Of a stretch of 32,309 bases of DNA, positions 15,601-24,252 are shown one piece after another. This DNA is from Rikenellaceae bacterium (lineage in GTDB: Bacteria > Bacteroidota > Bacteroidia > Bacteroidales > Rikenellaceae), in assembly GCA_015059875.1 (NCBI GenBank), contig SUZQ01000017.1:1-32309 (forward strand). Direction: 5' to 3'. Both the position numbers and the translations under genes were made by a program. The notes under the pieces are model-generated. The model was not told the origin of the DNA. It ran no database searches and saw nothing but the letters and a program-made list of their open reading frames with translations. Numbering within the stretch: the first letter of the stretch is position 1; the number at the start of each line of letters is the position of its first letter.

Positions 15601-15968
15601 AGTTATATCGTCGAATCGATGCGATTGCCGATGAGCAGGGCATTGTTCGCTTAGAGGCGGAGTTGGAGGATCGTTTCGGTAAGATGCCGCAGGAGGCGAA
15701 GGAGTTGATGAATGCCGTTCGACTTAGACACGAGGCGATGCGCCTCGGAATGGAGCGTGTGAAGGTCAAAAATGGTTTGATGATAGTTCGCTTTGTGGGC
15801 GATGAGCAGTCGCCATACTATCGTAGCGAGGTCTTTATGGAGTTGTTGCGGAAGATTACGGCACAACCCGACCGATTTGTCCTCAAGCAGAAGGATGGCA
15901 AATTGGCGATGACCGTGCGCAGGGTTGATGATGTAGCAACAGCAGTGAATGTATTGAAAAATTTATAA
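12657..15968 (+). CDS. mfd: Transcription-repair coupling factor Mfd
   Basis: 1103 residues, in the normal size range. In order: UvrB-like N-terminal domains (with VVTTYPEAL and YSVRGGIFDIFS, where UvrA/UvrB-like contacts lie), the RNA-polymerase interaction domain (about 420-480, GDYVTHIDHGVGRFGG), a RecG-like translocase with Walker A GDVGFGKTE (about 572), DEEQ box (about 675), TATPIPRTLQ (about 701), VDIPNVNTIIINNADRFGL and QLRGRVGRSDR motifs, and a C-terminal TRCF domain. It removes stalled RNA polymerase and recruits UvrA to lesions. It follows rng closely and is probably co-transcribed. Confidence 0.95.
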   Translation: MHEILRFAEGSPQVEQLGRALDKKGSTVLLNEMVGGAFLFYMAATIARRGGAHILVCEDKDAAAYALNDLYALLGEESVLFFPSAYKRSVIYGAEEAESVVMRTSVLNALKNQRGDFLVVTTYPEALAEKVADMEGFTSESLHLKRGECIEVAELEAKIQSLGFERVDFVYEPGQYSVRGGIFDIFSYSESKPYRIDFFDDEIDSIRRFELSSQLSSDRLEEIDIISNINRADVGRVSLAEFAGAVTYWFQDADFVLGKVDDVRRKALQESDEIEEMVAKLTSRKELLANMGESSVILTRNTLSERPASQTILFHTAPQNSFNKNFEVLADELVVRHEEGYRTLLMSENRAQAERLEGLLYATGREGAKFEMARLTLHNGFTDHDLKISLYAEHRLFERYRRYKINGQIKRDEQMTIAELNSLQVGDYVTHIDHGVGRFGGLVKIEEGGKMHEAIKLVYRDGDVLFVNVHSLHRISRYKSGDDDAPKVHKLGSGAWQKIKNAAKKAVKDISRELIALYAKRKASEGFAFSPDSYLQQALEASFEWEDTPDQLKASEAVKRDMESERPMDRLLCGDVGFGKTEVAIRAAFKAATDGKQVAVLVPTTILALQHYRSFRERLREFPVTVEYLNRTKSTKETTRILEELKSGKIDILIGTHKMLGKGVEFNDLGLLIIDEEQRFGVAAKEKLTQLRVSVDTLTLTATPIPRTLQFSLMGSRDLSIISTPPPNRRPIQTESHTFSEELVKEVVEAELQRNGQVYFIHNRVEDLMTIKGMLMRLCPDARVAVAHGQMKPAELERTIMDFIYHDFDILVATSIVESGVDIPNVNTIIINNADRFGLSNLHQLRGRVGRSDRKAYCYLLSRPDEMLSSDARRRLRAIEEFSDLGSGFNIAMQDLDIRGAGNLLGAEQSGFIANIGFETYQKILNEAIAELRAEGLDVAGLSNEEQTVVEGMCYVDDVTLDLSVDAELPESYVRQQAERLKLYRRIDAIADEQGIVRLEAELEDRFGKMPQEAKELMNAVRLRHEAMRLGMERVKVKNGLMIVRFVGDEQSPYYRSEVFMELLRKITAQPDRFVLKQKDGKLAMTVRRVDDVATAVNVLKNL

Positions 15969-15980
15969 AAACGACTAATT

Positions 15981-16009
15981 GTCAATTCTCAATTCGTCAA
16001 TTCTCAATT
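15981..16009. repeat. GTCAATTCTCAATT repeated twice
   Basis: Copies at 15981-15994 and 15996-16009 are identical and separated by one C. They fill most of the short gap between mfd and coaX. Confidence 0.8.
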
Positions 16010-16018
16010 ATTAAATTT

Positions 16019-16756
16019 ATGATAAATTTAATTGTAGATGAGGGCAATACTTTGTGTAAAATTGCCGTTTTAGATAAAAGCGAGGTGCTTTGCGAGGCAT
16101 CTGCTTCGGAGTTCGATCTGACGAAAGCGGCGGAGATGATTGAGCAATTTTCTGTGAATGCAGCTATTGTTACATCGACTCGCGGAGGGGCAGAGAAGAT
16201 TTGCGAGCAGTTGCGTACGAAAATAGAGCGAGTACTGCATTTTTCCGCGCAAACAGAAGTGCCGATAGAGATAGATTACTCTTCGCGCCAAACTCTTGGC
16301 ACAGACCGCATTGCAGTGGCGGTAGGAGTTGTCTGTGAGATGGGAATCAAGGAGGCTTTGGTGGTGGATATGGGCAGTGCTATTACCTTCGATGTTATCG
16401 AAAACGGAGTCTTTAAGGGGGGCAATATCTCGCTTGGCGTGGCGATGCGATTCAGAGCGTTGCACGAGTTTACTGCAGCACTGCCGTTGTGCAGTGCGAC
16501 TGAGCCAAACGGGGCGTTTGGTCGTTCGACTAAGGAGGCGATAGAGCAGGGGGTAATGCAGGGCGTATTGCACGAAATTGAGGGTTATGTTGAGCGAGTT
16601 TCTGCCTCGAATGTTAAAAAATGTATAATTTTTTGCGGTGGCGACGCTGAAAGTTTTGTTAATCGAATTAAAAGTGCGATATTTGCACCTCGTAAACTTA
16701 TGTTTACGGGATTGAATCGGATTTTAGAGTATAATGTATCGAAAAACAATATATAA
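16019..16756 (+). CDS. coaX: Type III pantothenate kinase
   Basis: 245 residues, normal for CoaX. ASKHA-fold motifs: VDEGNTLCKIAV (phosphate-1 loop, with DEGNT where many species have DIGNT), TLGTDRIAVAVG (pantothenate-side motif with D95-R96 region), VVDMGSAITFDV (phosphate-2), GGNISLGVAMRFRAL, GRSTKEAIEQG, and IIFCGGDA (adenosine region). It phosphorylates pantothenate, the first step of CoA synthesis, and is not feedback-inhibited by CoA in known members. Its 3' end overlaps the next gene by 23 nt, so the two are translationally linked. Confidence 0.92.
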   Translation: MINLIVDEGNTLCKIAVLDKSEVLCEASASEFDLTKAAEMIEQFSVNAAIVTSTRGGAEKICEQLRTKIERVLHFSAQTEVPIEIDYSSRQTLGTDRIAVAVGVVCEMGIKEALVVDMGSAITFDVIENGVFKGGNISLGVAMRFRALHEFTAALPLCSATEPNGAFGRSTKEAIEQGVMQGVLHEIEGYVERVSASNVKKCIIFCGGDAESFVNRIKSAIFAPRKLMFTGLNRILEYNVSKNNI

Positions 16757-18122
16757 TTGGTTGCGTATCGTGGTGGTTGCTGCGAGCGTTGTGTTGTGCA
16801 TCGGAGAGGTGTCGGCACAAGGTGGAGCTGCAGTTACAGCCTACTCGCCATACACAATGTTTGGTATCGGAGAGTTGCAGACTCTCGGTACAGCTCAGAT
16901 GCGAGCTATGGGTGGAGTAGGTGTTGCTTGGCGCAGCACACAGATGCCGAGCATTGTCAATCCAGCAGGATATAGCGCAACAATGCAGAAGAGTTTTATC
17001 TTCAGCGTGGGTGCCGAGGGAAACTTCTTGCAGAACACGCAGCGTCAGTATGGCGTGGATGGGGCGTATACGGGTTTGTCGAAAAATGGCAAGAACTCGG
17101 TGAACATCCATGAGGTTGCAGTTCAGTTCCCATTGGCGAAACGATTGGGTATGGGCGTGAGCCTGATGCCATATAGCAGCGTTGGCTACAAGATGTCGTT
17201 CCTCGATCAAAGCGATGAGATTGCAGGAAATGTTGGTGCTGCATCATATACCTATTCGGGAGATGGCGATGTTACCGAGGTTAAGCTCGGTATTGGTTGG
17301 GAGCCGTTCAAGAACTTCTCGATAGGAGCTGCTGCGAAGTACTATTGGGGAAAGATAACTCACAACTATGTTTCGACCATTGAGAACAACTTTGTTGGTA
17401 GCGGACACTTCCTCTCGGTAATGGGAGATGATGAGTATGCTATCTCGAACTTTAAGTTTCAGGTAGGTTTGCAGTGGAATGCAATCTCCAACGATAAGCA
17501 TCTGCTAACGGTGGGTGCAACCTACGATTATGGTGGCGGTTTGCGTCCGAAGGTTACGAGGAGGCTGGTGCTGAATAATACCTACGAAACAGAGGTGTTC
17601 TACGAAAAAGGTGTATCGCAGATGCGTTTGCCTCACAGCGTTAAGGCTGGAGTGATGTATAATAGCCCGAAGATTATGGCTGCTGTAGAGTATGAGTTCC
17701 AGGCGTGGGGTAGTGGCAATGAGGGATACTTCGAGGAGTCGATGAACAATAATATGACGGTGAAGTATGTTGATACTCATACAGCGAAGGTTGGTTTCTC
17801 GTATACTCCAAATCGTTTCGATGCTCGTCACTATCTGAAACGAATCTCATATCGTGTTGGCTTCCGTTATAGCAACTACTATCAAGAGTATAATGGACAC
17901 GGCATACCACAATACGCTGTTACGGCAGGTTTTGGTTTCCCGCTTAGATTTATGGGAACATCGAGCATTGATGTGAGCTTAGAGTATGGTTTGCGAGGTT
18001 CGCACGCATTGATGAATGCATCGCCAAAGATTGGAATGATTCGTCAGGACTACTTCAAGGTTGGACTCGGATTCTCGCTCTTTGGAGAGGACTATTGGTT
18101 CGTTAGACCAAAGTACGATTAG
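16734..18122 (+). CDS. Outer-membrane beta-barrel protein, function unknown
   Basis: 462 residues with a signal peptide (about 1-29, ending VSAQ). Mature N-terminus has YSPYTMFGIGELQTLGTAQMRAMGG, shown in part, with NPAGYSAT, a pattern seen in Bacteroidota barrel proteins of the FadL/PorV type. Alternating amphipathic strands continue to a C-terminal FSLFGEDYWFVRPKYD. The role is not known to me; the link to coaX, LptC and PpiD-like genes suggests envelope biogenesis. The start is inside coaX, a 23-nt overlap in another frame, and no alternative ATG would keep the whole signal peptide. Confidence 0.75.
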   Translation: MYRKTIYNWLRIVVVAASVVLCIGEVSAQGGAAVTAYSPYTMFGIGELQTLGTAQMRAMGGVGVAWRSTQMPSIVNPAGYSATMQKSFIFSVGAEGNFLQNTQRQYGVDGAYTGLSKNGKNSVNIHEVAVQFPLAKRLGMGVSLMPYSSVGYKMSFLDQSDEIAGNVGAASYTYSGDGDVTEVKLGIGWEPFKNFSIGAAAKYYWGKITHNYVSTIENNFVGSGHFLSVMGDDEYAISNFKFQVGLQWNAISNDKHLLTVGATYDYGGGLRPKVTRRLVLNNTYETEVFYEKGVSQMRLPHSVKAGVMYNSPKIMAAVEYEFQAWGSGNEGYFEESMNNNMTVKYVDTHTAKVGFSYTPNRFDARHYLKRISYRVGFRYSNYYQEYNGHGIPQYAVTAGFGFPLRFMGTSSIDVSLEYGLRGSHALMNASPKIGMIRQDYFKVGLGFSLFGEDYWFVRPKYD

Positions 18123-18175
18123 TGATGTTGGGAAATTGAGAGTTAGTACAAATTATTAAACAAAAAAATAGAACA

Positions 18176-19537
18176 ATGAAAAGAGTAAAATTATTTATCG
18201 GTTTGGCATTTGCGCTCGTTGTAGGTAGTGCCTCGGCACAGGATTTTAGCGATCCGCAGTATGCAAAGTGGGGAGAGACGCCAGAGCAGCGCAAGGAGAA
18301 TATTTTGGCAAGTACATTCTTGAAGGAGGAGCTTGCAAATCGTAACTATGCTCAGGCAACTGTATATTTGCAGCAGTTATTGCAGCGTTGTCCAGGTGCT
18401 TCGGAGAATACTTACGCAAACGGTATTCGTCTCTACAAGCAGAAGATTAATCGCGCTCGTTCGTTGGCTGAAAAGAATACTTTTGTAGATTCGTTGTTGC
18501 TTCTCTACGATATTCGTTTGGAGTACTTCGGTGCGCATCCAAAGCGTGGTAAGGCGTATATTCTCGACCGCAAGGCTCGTGAGCATTTGACCTACCGTGA
18601 GAGTGATCGTGAGGGTATTCGCAAGGATTTCGAGGTTGCTATTGCAGCACAGGTTGAGTCGAATGGTACGGCAGACCCTGAGTTGGTTGCCATCTACTTC
18701 AAGAATTTGTGCGATGACTACTCGAACGATTTAGTAGATGCGATGACCATCGTAAACGCATACGATGCAAATGCAAAGTATTTTGAGAATCTCGATGAGT
18801 CGAAGGCGGAGTTTAAGAATCAGTTTGAGACCTGCTTCGGTACAAGCGGTGCTGCTTCGTGCGAGAACTTGCAGAAGATTTTTGAGCCAAAAATTGCCGC
18901 AAATCCAAATGATGAGGCACTTCTTGCTCACACATATCAGTTGATGTCGCGTGCAAACTGCGAGAGCGACTTCTTCCTCTCGGTAGGAGAGATGTACTAC
19001 GCAATGAAACCTCAGTCGAGCGTTGCAATGAGACTTGCTCAGGTGTTCCAAGATAAGAAGGATTTTGCAAAGGCTAACCAGTACTTGCGTGAGGCTTTGG
19101 CAAAGGAGACCGTAGCCGAGGAGCGTGAGAAGTTGTTGGCGCGTATTGGTATCCTTGAGATGACTGCAAATAACTACGCCGAGGCTATCAAGGCGTTCAA
19201 TGAGTCGATTAATATCGACGAGACCGACGATGATGGCTTGGCAATCTACTTCTTGGCTCAGTGCTATGTTGCAGGCTCGAAGGATTGCAGCTCGGCATTG
19301 GCAAAGCATTCGGTCTATTGGTTGGCATACGACCTCGTGCAGAAGGCTCTTCCTCTCTTGGAGGTTACAGATGTCGCAGTTGCCGAGAATGCAAAGAAAC
19401 TTGCAAATAGCTATCGTGCGGTGTTCCCAACTGCCGAGGAGTGCTTCTTCGCAGAGTTGAAGGAGGGAGCAACCTATACGATTGGTTGCGGTTTGGCTAA
19501 GGGACTCACTACAAGAGTGCGTTATCGTGCGCAGTAG
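18176..19537 (+). CDS. Exported tetratricopeptide-repeat protein
   Basis: 453 residues, signal peptide MKRVKLFIGLAFALVVGSASAQ. The rest is alpha-helical with TPR-like helix pairs, best seen at about 275-360 (AMRLAQVFQDKKDFAKANQYL, shown in part, and ARIGILEMTANNYAEAIKAF...). No enzyme motif. Cysteines in the middle (TCFGTSGAASCENL) may form a disulfide in the periplasm. It is 53 nt downstream of the barrel protein gene and 30 nt upstream of lptC, within a probable envelope operon; TPR proteins in such places act as assembly scaffolds, which is inference here. Confidence 0.75.
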   Translation: MKRVKLFIGLAFALVVGSASAQDFSDPQYAKWGETPEQRKENILASTFLKEELANRNYAQATVYLQQLLQRCPGASENTYANGIRLYKQKINRARSLAEKNTFVDSLLLLYDIRLEYFGAHPKRGKAYILDRKAREHLTYRESDREGIRKDFEVAIAAQVESNGTADPELVAIYFKNLCDDYSNDLVDAMTIVNAYDANAKYFENLDESKAEFKNQFETCFGTSGAASCENLQKIFEPKIAANPNDEALLAHTYQLMSRANCESDFFLSVGEMYYAMKPQSSVAMRLAQVFQDKKDFAKANQYLREALAKETVAEEREKLLARIGILEMTANNYAEAIKAFNESINIDETDDDGLAIYFLAQCYVAGSKDCSSALAKHSVYWLAYDLVQKALPLLEVTDVAVAENAKKLANSYRAVFPTAEECFFAELKEGATYTIGCGLAKGLTTRVRYRAQ

Positions 19538-19567
19538 TAGTACGACCTATACTATATAATATTATAT

Positions 19568-20518
19568 ATGTATACGCCGATAAAGTTGCATAGAATGGTC
19601 TTGGTAGCACTTCTTATTTTGGGAAGTGCTATCTTGCTGTTCTCGTGCAAGTCGAAATCGGCTGTGGTGGAGGAGTCGCTCGACGCAATAAAAACTGAGG
19701 AGAGCGAGAATCTTACAATCATAATGTCGGAGAATGGGCGCAAGTCGTATCTCTTTAAGACGCCTCTGCTTGAGGGTTATACATTAGGTCGTGATCCGTA
19801 TCGAGAGTTCCGAAAAGGTATCTCAATTACCACCTATCAAGACGACTCACTGACTACGGTAAATGCGGTGTTAGTTGCGAATTACGCCATATATTACGAG
19901 AATCGTAAGTTGTGGGAGGCAAAGGGCGATGTCGTGATTACGAAGTACGATGGAACTCGTCTATATACGCAGCAGCTATTCTGGAACTCGATAACTAAGC
20001 GTATCTACTCGAATGTGGATACAAAACTTGTTACCGAGACAGACGAGGTGGTTGGAGAGGGCTTTGAGTCGGACGAGGATATGGAGGAACCTCGTTTTCG
20101 CCGATGGAAGGGTAAGATGCAGGTTGATACGGAGCAATTGCGCAATGATGCGAAGAGTGGTGGAACGGATAGCCTCAGTAACGAGGAGAAGAGTGTTCCT
20201 GAGTCTGCTGCTTCGGAGAGTGAAAACGGCTCTTCGCAGGTGCAGTCGCGAACACCTGTAAAATCGGAAGTGGCGCAACCTTCACCATCGAGCAGACTAC
20301 CTCAAAGAGCAGATGGAGAGCGACCAAAAGTTGAGATTCAGCAACAACAAACTCCGCAATCGCAGAGTGCTACCAGACCTCAAATGAGACGACCTATGCG
20401 TCATCAGATGGAGAACAGAGGTGTTGATTCAAATTCGGAGGAGCAGCAAGCAGATGATTCGGAAGTGAAGGAGGCGAAACCTATGCGACCTCGTCGCAGA
20501 AATTCCGCAGGAGAATAG
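19568..20518 (+). CDS. lptC: LPS export protein LptC with long disordered tail
   Basis: 316 residues. The N-terminus is a membrane anchor or lipoprotein signal (LLILGSAILLFSCKSKSA, with cysteine at 27). The LptC jellyroll follows (about 48-185: ...GISITTYQDDSLTTVNAVLVANYA, shown in part, ...WEAKGDVVITKYDGTRLYTQQLFW). LptC hands LPS from LptBFG to LptA. Typical LptC is about 190 residues; here about 125 more residues follow, rich in Gln, Ser, Pro, Glu and Arg (for example QQQQTPQSQSATRPQMRRPM) and probably unstructured. The function of the tail is unknown. Confidence 0.85.
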   Translation: MYTPIKLHRMVLVALLILGSAILLFSCKSKSAVVEESLDAIKTEESENLTIIMSENGRKSYLFKTPLLEGYTLGRDPYREFRKGISITTYQDDSLTTVNAVLVANYAIYYENRKLWEAKGDVVITKYDGTRLYTQQLFWNSITKRIYSNVDTKLVTETDEVVGEGFESDEDMEEPRFRRWKGKMQVDTEQLRNDAKSGGTDSLSNEEKSVPESAASESENGSSQVQSRTPVKSEVAQPSPSSRLPQRADGERPKVEIQQQQTPQSQSATRPQMRRPMRHQMENRGVDSNSEEQQADDSEVKEAKPMRPRRRNSAGE

Positions 20519-20545
20519 TCTGCACAAAAGAGATAAGACGGAAGT

Positions 20546-21826
20546 ATGGATAATATATATATATCAGTGGTTGTTGTGTTGATAACCTTAGTGTTATCGG
20601 CATTCTTTTCGGGAATGGAGATTGCCTTCCTGAACAAGAATCGTCTGCGTTTAGAGATAGACCGCAAGCAGAGTAGAATGTTCGACTATATAGCTGGAAT
20701 ATTCTCGCGCCATCAGGGAGAGTATATTACTACCATACTTGTTGGAAACAATATCGCACTGGTAATCTATTCGATGTGCCTATCGTTAGTGTTGCGCGAA
20801 ATTGCACGCCTTATAGGCTGGACCTCAGTGCAGGAGGGTTCGATATTGTTGGAGACAATAATCCCTACAATTATAATCATCTTCCTTGGTGAGTATTTGC
20901 CGAAGTCGGTGTTTAGAAGTAATCCGAACTTCTACTATCGTTACCTTACGCCGGTAATGTACTTCTTCTATATTCTGCTCTATCCCATTACCCGAGCAAC
21001 AACTCTGTTGTCCTATGGAATGTTGCGACTCTGTGGTCGCAAAACCAGTGGCGTAGAGCGACAGATTGAGTTCGATCGTAGTGATTTGGAGAGTCTGCTT
21101 GAGAATAACAACTCGACGGAGTCCACTACGGAGTCAGATAACGATATTAAGATGTTTCAAAACGCGCTCGATTTCGCCGACTTGCGAGTTCGTGATGCAA
21201 TGGTTTCGCGAATAGATGTTGAGGCGGTGGATGTCGAGGATTGCTCGATGGAGGAGCTTACTGCCAAATTTGTTGAGACAATGTATTCGCGTATCTTCGT
21301 GTGGCGCGATTCGATAGATAATATTATCGGCTATGTAAACTCGAAGAGCCTTTTCGAAAATCCAAAGAGTATTGAGGAGGCTTTGATGAAGGTGGATTAT
21401 GTAGCTGAGACTCTGCCGTTACAGGATTTGCTCACCCAATTTACGAAGAATAAGAGCAGCATAGCTGTTGTAATAGATGAGTTTGGTGGAACGGCTGGTA
21501 TCATCTCGTTGGAGGATGTCTTGGAGCAGATTTTTGGAGAGATTGAGGATGAACACGACAAACAAGAGATGGTCGAGAAGCGTATTTCGGAGCATGAGTT
21601 TGTCTTTTCGTGCCGTTTGGAGGTTGAGTATATAAATGAGAAATATGGCCTTGATATAGTTGAGAGCGATGAGTATGACACACTCGCTGGCTATATTATT
21701 TCGCGATATGAGGAGTTACCTGCTGCGGGTACTGTGATGGAGTTTGATGGTCTGCGTATAAAGATTTTACGCACAACTCGTTCGCGAATTGAGTTGGCAA
21801 AAGTGGAGCGAATTGAGAAAAAATAG
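20546..21826 (+). CDS. HlyC/CorC-family membrane protein with DUF21 and CBS domains
   Basis: 426 residues. N-terminal DUF21/CNNM membrane domain (about 1-150; SAFFSGMEIAFL motif near residue 18, then LVGNNIALVIYS), a CBS pair (about 205-335; RDAMVSRIDVEAV, VVIDEFGGTAGIISLEDVLEQIFGE shown in parts) and a C-terminal CorC/HlyC domain (about 345-426). Members are linked to magnesium or cobalt transport; Bacteroidota gliding-associated GldE belongs to the same family, but no gld genes are visible here. 27 nt after lptC, likely same transcript. Confidence 0.88.
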   Translation: MDNIYISVVVVLITLVLSAFFSGMEIAFLNKNRLRLEIDRKQSRMFDYIAGIFSRHQGEYITTILVGNNIALVIYSMCLSLVLREIARLIGWTSVQEGSILLETIIPTIIIIFLGEYLPKSVFRSNPNFYYRYLTPVMYFFYILLYPITRATTLLSYGMLRLCGRKTSGVERQIEFDRSDLESLLENNNSTESTTESDNDIKMFQNALDFADLRVRDAMVSRIDVEAVDVEDCSMEELTAKFVETMYSRIFVWRDSIDNIIGYVNSKSLFENPKSIEEALMKVDYVAETLPLQDLLTQFTKNKSSIAVVIDEFGGTAGIISLEDVLEQIFGEIEDEHDKQEMVEKRISEHEFVFSCRLEVEYINEKYGLDIVESDEYDTLAGYIISRYEELPAAGTVMEFDGLRIKILRTTRSRIELAKVERIEKK

Positions 21827-21877
21827 CTCTATGTGATAAAAAATGCGAAAAAAAGTCGCAATTAGAAATAAAATGAC

Positions 21878-21885
21878 TATCTTTG
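21878..21885 (+). promoter_or_regulatory. -7 box for the PpiD-like gene
   Basis: TATCTTTG is a perfect TAnnTTTG match in the 121-bp gap before the chaperone gene, so this gene may be transcribed apart from the upstream envelope genes. Leader about 55 nt. Confidence 0.5.
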
Positions 21886-21947
21886 GAGGTTAAAAACCGT
21901 TTTTCGGTTGTTGAACGACAAAATTAAAATATTAAATATTAGTAAGT

Positions 21948-23987
21948 ATGGTAAGTTTGAACACTTTAAGAACCCAATTTGGCGTGTTGTTGTCGATTAT
22001 TATCGGCGGTGCGCTTTTGGCGTTTATTCTCTCGTTGAAGACAGAGATGGGATTCTCCGGCAATGATCCGGAGGTTGGCGAAATTAATGGCGATGAGATT
22101 CACTATTCGGAGTTCCTCGCAGCCTATGAGGATGTTAAGACTCAGATGGGTGGAGATAACTTCGACTACGATCAGTCGGCTCAGGCTGTAGCAATGGCTT
22201 GGCAGTCGCTTTTGACAGATCGCGTTTTCGTTCCAGGATTCGAGAAACTTGGTTTGACCGTATCTCCTGCAGAGCGTAAGGCAATGTTGCAGGGCGAGCT
22301 CGCTTCGGGTGTGTATAGCAGCGTGTTTGCAGATCCTCGTACAGGTCTGTATGATGTGACAGCTGTTACCAACTTCCTCGCACAGGCAGATTCGAATCCA
22401 CAGGTACAGCAGATTTGGACTCTTATCGACAAGCAGGCTCGTATCGAGCGCGCAATGAATAAGTATACCGACCTCGTTCGCGGTGGTGCTTACGCAAATG
22501 CTCTCTGTTTGGAGAAGGGCGTTAAGGCTGAGAACAACACCTACAAGGGACACTTCGTTGCTTGCAAGTATTCGACCATAGCTGATTCGCTCGTAACAGT
22601 GTCGAATCGTGAGATTAAGAGCTACTACAATGCTCACAAGTCGCAGTACAAGCAGACCCCTTATCGCACAATCAACTATGTTCACTTCGAGGTTGAGCCT
22701 ACCGATGCAGATAAGAAGGCTATTGAGGAGAAGGCAAAGGCTGTAAGTGTATTGTTCGCGCAGACAAACAACCTCAAGAACTATGTTCGTGAGGAGTCTC
22801 ACGCGTCGTTGGCTTCTACTTATGTAGCTGCTTCATCGCTTCCAGAGGAGGAGGCAAAGGCTCTCCGTGCAGGCAAGACCTTTGGTCCAGAGTTGCAGGG
22901 CGATGAGTGGTACACTTCGCGTGTTGCTGAGGTGCGCAATGTGCCTGATTCGATCAATTTGCAGCACATCGTAATCTCTTATATGGATACAAAGTTGGCT
23001 GATAGCCTCTATACTGTGGCAAACAAGAGAGGTGCAGATTTCGCAGCTTTGGCTTCGCAGTACTCTATTGCAGATAGCGCAACCGATGGTGGTAAGCTCG
23101 GAAATGTAGCTTACTCTTCGTTGGCTCCAGAGTTTGCTGACGCTTTGGCAAATGTTCGCAAGGGCGATGTTGTTAAGGTTGAGTTTGGAAATGCAATTCA
23201 GATATTCAAGGTGTTGGGTACAGGTGCTGTAACTCGTCACTATCGTCTTGCTACTTTGACTTTCCCTGTTGAGGCTTCGCAGGATACTAAGCGTGCAGTA
23301 CACAAGGAGGCAAGCTCATTTGCTGTAAATGCAAAGGGTTCGGTTGAGAAGTTCAACGAGGCTGCAAATGCACAATCTATCCTCGCTTCTACAATGAGCG
23401 TAGAGCGTGGTAGCCGCAATGTTCCAGGTTTGGCAAATTCGTTGGAGGTTGTTCGCTGGGCAAATGATGCAAAGGTTGGCGATGTTTCGGAGATTATCAA
23501 GATTGATGAGGACTATGTAGTAGCTGTTGTAACTGCTATTGATGATGCAGATTATAAGCCACTTGCGAAGGTTTCGTCGCAGATTAAGAATACCTTGCTC
23601 CGCGAGAAGAAGGCTGCAATGTTGAAGGAGAAGATGCAGGGCGCAACTCTTGAGGAGATTGCAACAAGTGCAGACTCGAAGGTTGAGGAGTTCTCGGATG
23701 CTAAGTCTTCGGCATACTATGTTAAGGGACTTGGCGTAGAGCCTCGCGTACTTGGAGCTGTTGCAACTGTTGCACCAGAGAACGCAGGAAAACTTCTTCC
23801 TTTGATTGAGGGCAACGCAGGCGTATACGCTGTGGTTGTTGATGAGGTTGCAGTAGAGGAGAAGCAGACTGTAGAGGCTGAGCGAGTTAAGGCTCAGGCT
23901 GAGGCAGAGGCTTTGGCATCGCGTCGCGCATTGTGGGCTGTTCAGGAGATGGCCGAGATGGTTGATAATAGCGTTAACTTCTTCTAA
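21948..23987 (+). CDS. ppiD: PpiD-like membrane-anchored peptidyl-prolyl isomerase / chaperone
   Basis: 679 residues. An N-terminal transmembrane anchor (about 11-29, FGVLLSIIIGGALLAFILS) is followed by a SurA-like N-terminal chaperone domain (about 40-150), one parvulin domain (about 335-425, with LQHIVISYMD, ASQYSIADSATDGGKLG, FADALANVRKGDVV) and a helical C-terminal part. E. coli PpiD has 623 residues and the same plan. It helps outer-membrane and periplasmic proteins fold after leaving SecYEG. Codon use is biased toward favoured codons, suggesting good expression. It ends in a strong terminator. Confidence 0.85.
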   Translation: MVSLNTLRTQFGVLLSIIIGGALLAFILSLKTEMGFSGNDPEVGEINGDEIHYSEFLAAYEDVKTQMGGDNFDYDQSAQAVAMAWQSLLTDRVFVPGFEKLGLTVSPAERKAMLQGELASGVYSSVFADPRTGLYDVTAVTNFLAQADSNPQVQQIWTLIDKQARIERAMNKYTDLVRGGAYANALCLEKGVKAENNTYKGHFVACKYSTIADSLVTVSNREIKSYYNAHKSQYKQTPYRTINYVHFEVEPTDADKKAIEEKAKAVSVLFAQTNNLKNYVREESHASLASTYVAASSLPEEEAKALRAGKTFGPELQGDEWYTSRVAEVRNVPDSINLQHIVISYMDTKLADSLYTVANKRGADFAALASQYSIADSATDGGKLGNVAYSSLAPEFADALANVRKGDVVKVEFGNAIQIFKVLGTGAVTRHYRLATLTFPVEASQDTKRAVHKEASSFAVNAKGSVEKFNEAANAQSILASTMSVERGSRNVPGLANSLEVVRWANDAKVGDVSEIIKIDEDYVVAVVTAIDDADYKPLAKVSSQIKNTLLREKKAAMLKEKMQGATLEEIATSADSKVEEFSDAKSSAYYVKGLGVEPRVLGAVATVAPENAGKLLPLIEGNAGVYAVVVDEVAVEEKQTVEAERVKAQAEAEALASRRALWAVQEMAEMVDNSVNFF

Positions 23988-24027
23988 TAGAAACGAAGAG
24001 TTAATACCGAATAAAACTTCACTTATT

Positions 24028-24065
24028 GACACCCTTGCACATGTGCGAGGGTGTCGCTTTTTTTA
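24028..24065 (+). terminator. Terminator after the PpiD-like gene
   Basis: GACACCCTTGCACA pairs with TGTGCGAGGGTGTC (24028-24055, 14-bp arms, one G:U, the loop being drawn from the innermost pairs), followed by GCTTTTTTTA. Confidence 0.9.
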
Positions 24066-24202
24066 TCCCACACGAAAGACCTATGTTTACGGGTGGTGGT
24101 TTCGAGTCAATGATAGTTATTTAACTTATCCTTCGTTGTAGGTAATTATTGTAAAAACAAGATTTTTATTTCGTTAGACTTTTTATTTGAAATAAAAAAC
24201 AC

Positions 24203-24210
24203 TATATTTG
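24203..24210 (+). promoter_or_regulatory. -7 box for trkA
   Basis: TATATTTG, perfect TAnnTTTG match in an AT-rich stretch 42 nt upstream of the trkA start. A TTTG at the usual -33 distance is not clear. Confidence 0.55.
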
Positions 24211-24252
24211 TGGTGTAAATTGCGTGGATACTACGCGTAACAATAGAAGTGT

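Noticed and set aside
21966..22802. 278-codon minus-strand frame opposite the PpiD-like gene
   Set aside because: Shadow frame; Leu/Cys/Ile-rich reverse translation of favoured codons.
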